From assembly GCA_903956845.1 (NCBI GenBank), contig CAJBOO010000067.1, positions 1 to 38,978 of the forward strand: a stretch of DNA of 38,978 bases. Reading direction: 5' to 3'. The DNA comes from an uncultured Burkholderiales bacterium. Lineage in GTDB: Bacteria; Pseudomonadota; Gammaproteobacteria; Burkholderiales; Burkholderiaceae_C. Below the pieces are notes generated by a model. It saw only the letters and a program-made list of their open reading frames with translations, had not been told where the DNA came from and did not search any database. Below are positions 35,375-38,978 of this stretch, in pieces (position 1 is the stretch's first letter; each line of letters starts with the position of its first letter). A program made the translations under genes and the position numbers.

Positions 35375-36615
35375 CAGTGCAATCGCATGTCGGGCGTGGC
35401 CGTCCAAATGCGTCCCTTGAAGCCAGATTGGCGCAACTCGTTGACGATTTCATCCGCGATGTTCCAAGGCAAGACCAAGATGTCGTCGGGCACCAAGGTC
35501 AGCATGGCTTCGGGTGTCAGCACCGGGATATGGCTGCCTGGCAACAAGCGCCCTTGCTTGCCCGGGCTTTTGTCTGCCACGGCCAAAAAGGTGGCGTTGC
35601 TCACGCCCGCTGCATTCAAAAACGTGTTGCCTTTGGCGGCCGCGCCATAGGCCGCCATCCGGTGGCCTCGGTAGCGTTGTTGGCCAAGCCATGTTCGAAA
35701 GTGCGACAGCACCGCTTGCACGCGTTGGTCAAAGCCCTGGTAGTAGGCATCGCCTTGCAAGCCCAGTTGCGATTCCAACTCGCGCACAGCGGTCAATGCC
35801 TTGCTGGCGTGGACCAAGGGATCGGCCTTGGCCAGCACGCGCAGCGAGCCCCCATGGGTGGCGAGTTGCTCAATGTCAAACACATGCAAACCGTGGCGGT
35901 TCAAGACGTTTTCCATGGCGAGTAAAGACCAGTAGGCGTAGTGTTCGTGGTAGATCGTGTCGAACTGAATACCTTCGACCAGTCTCACCAAATGAGGCGC
36001 TTCGATCGAGACCACGCCCTGCGCACCTGCCAACGCGGCCAAACCGGCCACAAAGCCGTTGATGTCAGGCACATGGGCCAAGACGTTGTTGGCCACCACC
36101 AGGTCGGCATGTCGTCCCCGCTTCTCCACCAGAGCGCGGGCCGTGTCCACGTTCAAAAAAACCACCTCGGTGGGAATGCCGTTGGCGATGGCTTGCGCGG
36201 CAATGTTGGCAGCGGGCTCGATGCCTTGGCAGGGGATGCCGGCTTGCACAAAATTCCTCAGCAAATAGCCATCGTTGCTGGCGACTTCGACCACCAAGCT
36301 GTCATGGTTGAGTTGGAGCTTGTCGGTCATGGCTTGGCTGAATTGCGCGGCATGCGCCAACCAAGTGGCCGAGGCAGACGAGTAGTAGGCGTACTCGCTG
36401 AAGATCGAGGCGGCATCGACCACCGTGTCGAGTTGCACCAACTTGCAGTGCTCGCACACCTTGACGCGCAAGGGGTAGACCGGTTCAGCCATCAGGTCGG
36501 CTTCTTTGGACAAATAGGCATTGGCCACCGCCATCGTGCCCAAGTCACAAAAAGTCAGGCTCAAACGCCCCCCGCAGGCGCGGCATTTGCGCAGGTGTTG
36601 GGATAAATCATTCAT
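35374..36615 (-). CDS. Sugar C-methyltransferase (TcaB9/TylC3-type)
   Basis: A 413-residue SAM-dependent NDP-sugar C-methyltransferase. The N-terminal zinc-binding domain uses Cys11, Cys14, Cys54 and Cys57. The SAM-binding segment is VVEVASNDGYLL (108-119). The catalytic segment Y222-H223-E224-H225 matches that of the C-3' methyltransferase TcaB9, where a His acts as general base, and a His is also present at 181. A C-terminal domain (about 300-413) with GAAAKGNTFLNAAGV is typical. It should add a methyl branch, most likely at C3, to the 4-keto sugar made by RfbG. ATG 36615 overlaps the rfbG stop by eight bases. Confidence 0.9.
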   Translation of the reverse strand: MNDLSQHLRKCRACGGRLSLTFCDLGTMAVANAYLSKEADLMAEPVYPLRVKVCEHCKLVQLDTVVDAASIFSEYAYYSSASATWLAHAAQFSQAMTDKLQLNHDSLVVEVASNDGYLLRNFVQAGIPCQGIEPAANIAAQAIANGIPTEVVFLNVDTARALVEKRGRHADLVVANNVLAHVPDINGFVAGLAALAGAQGVVSIEAPHLVRLVEGIQFDTIYHEHYAYWSLLAMENVLNRHGLHVFDIEQLATHGGSLRVLAKADPLVHASKALTAVRELESQLGLQGDAYYQGFDQRVQAVLSHFRTWLGQQRYRGHRMAAYGAAAKGNTFLNAAGVSNATFLAVADKSPGKQGRLLPGSHIPVLTPEAMLTLVPDDILVLPWNIADEIVNELRQSGFKGRIWTATPDMRLH

Positions 36616-37690
36616 GGGTGTTGCCCTTTCCAAAATAATCAGCAATCGCTTGGGCGCTGTGGACAGACATGTCTTCGCCCGCCCGCCATGCCTGGTACCA
36701 ATGGGCTGTGTGCACGATCGCTTGCGCTGTGTTCCAGGCGGGTTGCCAGCCCAGGGTGCGTCTGGCCAGGCTGCTGTCCAAGGCCAGTCGCTTTTGCTCG
36801 GGCATGTCTTCGCGTGTGTGGCACGTCCATGGCAAGACTGCGCCAATGGCTTCTTGCCAGTGGTCGAGCAAATCCATCACCCGGATCTCGGCTGCTTGCG
36901 GACCGATGTTGAGCGCCGCTGGCACGGCTGCCTGCGCCGTTGCCAAGGCTTGTGCGGTCAGCAAGTAGGCATGCAATACATCCAGCACGTGTTGAAACGG
37001 GCGGGTCGCGTGGGGGTGGCGAATGGACAGGGTTTGGCCAGCCTGTTGCGCCCGCACCAGGTCGGGGATCAATCGCTCGTGGCCAAAGTCGCCCCCGCCA
37101 ATCACGTTGCCTGCGCGCACCGTGGCCATGGGTGGCAAAGAGGGCCCGAAGCTGTGTCGCCAGCTGTCGATCGCGATTTCAGCCGCAGCTTTGGATGCGC
37201 TGTAGGGATCGTGTCCGCCCAAGGGGTCTGATTCTTTGAATGGGCGGCCGGTGTTGTCGTTGCGGTAGACCTTGTCCGAGGTCACCATCACCGCGGCTTG
37301 CACCTGGGTCAAACCGCGCATCGCTTGCATGAGGTTCACGCTGCCATTGACGTTGGTGGCAAAGGTGCCTGCTGGGTCTCGAAAACCATCGCCCACCAAG
37401 GCTTGCGCGGCCAAATGAAACACCACCTCTGGTTGGGTTTGGTGCACGGCGCTGCGAAGGGCATCCGCATCGCGGATGTCCAGTATGAGGTGCGATGCCA
37501 GGCACTGATCGACACGCATGAACGCAAACGCGGACGTGGCCGCGGGGGCCAAAGACACGCCTGTGACTTGTGCGCCCAGGTGGTGCAACACCTTTGACAG
37601 CCATGCACCCTTGAAGCCGGTGTGGCCAGTGACCAGCACGCGTTTGTGCCGCCAAAAGGCATGCGCTGCTTGGTTCACCAGCTTCTCCAT
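36608..37690 (-). CDS. rfbG: CDP-glucose 4,6-dehydratase
   Basis: A 360-residue extended short-chain dehydrogenase. The Rossmann motif GHTGFKG appears in VLVTGHTGFKGAWLS. The active site has TSDKVYRN, and the YxxxK motif is YSASK in GGHDPYSASKAAAE. GNVIGGGDFGHERLIPD is typical of CDP-glucose 4,6-dehydratases. It converts CDP-glucose to CDP-4-keto-6-deoxyglucose. ATG 37690 overlaps the rfbF stop by 16 bases; a GTG-type start at 37711 is less likely. Together with rfbF it commits glucose-1-phosphate to the CDP-deoxysugar pathway. Confidence 0.92.
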   Translation of the reverse strand: MEKLVNQAAHAFWRHKRVLVTGHTGFKGAWLSKVLHHLGAQVTGVSLAPAATSAFAFMRVDQCLASHLILDIRDADALRSAVHQTQPEVVFHLAAQALVGDGFRDPAGTFATNVNGSVNLMQAMRGLTQVQAAVMVTSDKVYRNDNTGRPFKESDPLGGHDPYSASKAAAEIAIDSWRHSFGPSLPPMATVRAGNVIGGGDFGHERLIPDLVRAQQAGQTLSIRHPHATRPFQHVLDVLHAYLLTAQALATAQAAVPAALNIGPQAAEIRVMDLLDHWQEAIGAVLPWTCHTREDMPEQKRLALDSSLARRTLGWQPAWNTAQAIVHTAHWYQAWRAGEDMSVHSAQAIADYFGKGNTHE

Positions 37691-38445
37691 GGGGCTTGGC
37701 CTTGTGCCCACAATTGCTCGAGCTGGTCGCGGTCACGCAAGGTGTCCATGGGTTGCCAAAACCCGTTGTGGTCAAAGGCATGTAACTCGCCGTCGTCGGC
37801 CAAGCCACGCAGCGGTTGCTGCTCCCACACGGTGTCATCCGATTCAATGCGCGAGAGCACTTGCGGCGAGAGCACAAAAAACCCGCCGTTGATTGCACCC
37901 CCATCGCCAGCCGGTTTTTCAATGAAGGCGCTCACCCGTGAGCCGTCGCGTGCCAATGCGCCAAAGCGTCCAGGGGGGGTGACCGCGGTCACTGTGGCTT
38001 GGCCGCCATGTTGTTGGTGAAACTCCATCAAGCGGGTGATGTCCACATCGGACACGCCATCACCATAGGTCATGCAAAAGGCTTTTTCGTCTTTGAGCAA
38101 ATGCGCGACCCGCCGCAAGCGGCCACCGGTTTGCGTGTTCTCGCCCGTGTCGATCATGCTGATCTGCCAAGGCTCGGCCGCTGGGCGCAGCACTTGCACC
38201 TCGCCGCTGCACAAATTCACCGATACGTCGGAGGCATGCATGGCGTAGTTCAAAAAATAGGCTTTGATTTGCCAGCCTCGGTAGCCCAGGCAAATGACAA
38301 AGTCGTTGACCCCGTGACTGGCATACATCTTCATGATGTGCCACAGGATCGGTTTGCCTCCGATCTCCACCATGGGTTTGGGCCGCAGACTGGTTTCCTC
38401 AGACAAGCGCGTTCCGCGCCCGCCAGCCAATATCACTGCTTTCAT
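37675..38445 (-). CDS. rfbF: Glucose-1-phosphate cytidylyltransferase
   Basis: A 256-residue sugar nucleotidyltransferase. The nucleotide-binding motif LAGGRGTRLSEET is at residues 6-18 and is followed by RPKPMVEIGGKPILWHIMK; the SEET form marks cytidylyltransferases rather than thymidylyl- or uridylyltransferases. It makes CDP-glucose from CTP and glucose-1-phosphate. The start codon overlaps the stop of the upstream glycosyltransferase gene as ATGA, so the sugar pathway and the transferase are in one translationally coupled operon. Confidence 0.94.
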   Translation of the reverse strand: MKAVILAGGRGTRLSEETSLRPKPMVEIGGKPILWHIMKMYASHGVNDFVICLGYRGWQIKAYFLNYAMHASDVSVNLCSGEVQVLRPAAEPWQISMIDTGENTQTGGRLRRVAHLLKDEKAFCMTYGDGVSDVDITRLMEFHQQHGGQATVTAVTPPGRFGALARDGSRVSAFIEKPAGDGGAINGGFFVLSPQVLSRIESDDTVWEQQPLRGLADDGELHAFDHNGFWQPMDTLRDRDQLEQLWAQGQAPWRSW

Positions 38446-38978
38446 TGCGATGCCACCTTGTGAGCGAGTTGGTAAAAATCTTGAACAAATCGGGTGCTTT
38501 GTCCCAGTGGGTGGGACAACATCATGGGCCGCAGGTGGCTGCGCAAATGCAACCTGCGTGCCGGGTCGCTGGCCAATTCAGCCGCTTTGTCTACGTACGC
38601 TTGGGTGGAGAAGGTCGCCAAATCGCCCACACCCGCGTTGTTCAAATTGGAATAAGACAAGCGCTCTGGAAAGCCCGCCCCGACCAAGCTGATGGTGGGC
38701 ACGCCCATCCATAAAGATTCACAGGTGGTGGTGCCACCCACGTGGGGCAGGGTGTCGAGGGCGATGTCGATCTCGTTGTAATGCTGCAAATGGGTGCCCC
38801 GAACCCCAATGAAGTCCAGCCTGCTGGGATCGACATCGCGTTGGGCAAACAAATTCCGGGCGTTGGCTTGGAACACCGGCGAACTGGCTTCAGGGCGTAA
38901 AAACAAAAAGTGCGAGCCAGGCACGGCTCGCAACACCTGGGCCCAGGTGTCGATGCATGCGCGGGTGTATTTGTAGGG
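38442..38978 (-). CDS. SPINDLY-type (GT41) glycosyltransferase, 5' end cut by window
   Basis: Only the C-terminal 178 residues are visible; the start lies right of the window. The visible part begins PYKYTRACIDTWAQVLRAVPG and continues with HYNEIDIALDTLPHVGGTTTCESLWMGVP and LVGAGFPERLSYSNL, the catalytic C-terminal region of O-linked N-acetylglucosamine transferase/SPINDLY-family proteins. Bacterial members usually carry TPR repeats N-terminally and glycosylate proteins. It precedes rfbF with an ATGA overlap, suggesting it may use, or act alongside, the sugar made by this operon. Confidence 0.88.
   Translation of the reverse strand, partial: PYKYTRACIDTWAQVLRAVPGSHFLFLRPEASSPVFQANARNLFAQRDVDPSRLDFIGVRGTHLQHYNEIDIALDTLPHVGGTTTCESLWMGVPTISLVGAGFPERLSYSNLNNAGVGDLATFSTQAYVDKAAELASDPARRLHLRSHLRPMMLSHPLGQSTRFVQDFYQLAHKVASQ

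Overview
The window looks like a chromosomal segment of a betaproteobacterium, most likely Burkholderiales/Comamonadaceae. This is an inference from gene families and codon style (moderately GC-rich, strong use of TTG for leucine). No rRNA, tRNA, CRISPR array, integrase, transposase or phage gene was seen. No stretch over 300 bases lacks a gene.

Positions 1-18867 are mostly housekeeping. In order they hold a truncated phoH with an overlapping tautomerase gene (minus strand), ruvA-ruvB, a histidine phosphatase, and a TetR-led acyl-CoA block (acyl-CoA dehydrogenase, DUF2147 protein, enoyl-CoA hydratase/isomerase). Then come a YciA-type thioesterase, an Atm1-type ABC exporter, a soluble lytic transglycosylase, 5-formyltetrahydrofolate cyclo-ligase, a metallo-beta-lactamase-fold protein with a degenerate metal motif, a DUF6279-type lipoprotein, a polytopic membrane protein, and glmU-glmS. 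The glmU upstream region is unusually AT-rich (7 G/C in 60 bases) and is followed by a perfect 8-bp hairpin.

Positions 18864-33955 are accessory catabolism. A DODA-type dioxygenase gene starts inside the glmS stop codon. It is followed by a tight run: acyl-CoA dehydrogenase, TIGR03084 protein, DUF2156 protein, biotin-dependent acyl-CoA carboxylase beta subunit, a second acyl-CoA dehydrogenase, carboxylase alpha subunit and a crotonase, most joined by GTGA/ATGA stop-start overlaps. An AraC regulator follows, then a divergent AtuA-family (DUF1446) gene and a TRAP transporter (DctP plus fused DctQM). The set resembles the atu (acyclic terpene) and liu (leucine/isovalerate) pathways, in which a beta-methyl-branched acyl-CoA is desaturated, gamma-carboxylated, hydrated and cleaved. 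Here it is physically linked to a TRAP importer and lacks an acyl-CoA ligase and an HMG-CoA-lyase-type enzyme. The substrate is therefore unknown, but is probably a branched carboxylic acid. A motif GNCAGTC recurs upstream of araC and twice in the atuA/dctP intergenic region, and is a candidate operator.

Positions 33883-38978 (minus strand) are a fully overlapping sugar operon: SPINDLY/GT41-type glycosyltransferase (truncated by the window), rfbF, rfbG, a TcaB9/TylC3-type C-methyltransferase, an RmlC-like epimerase and an NAD-dependent reductase/epimerase. Together they would make a CDP-linked C-methyl-branched 6-deoxyhexose, possibly for protein or surface glycosylation. The last gene reads 73 bases into the 3' end of the TRAP permease gene on the opposite strand, which may mark an old insertion junction.
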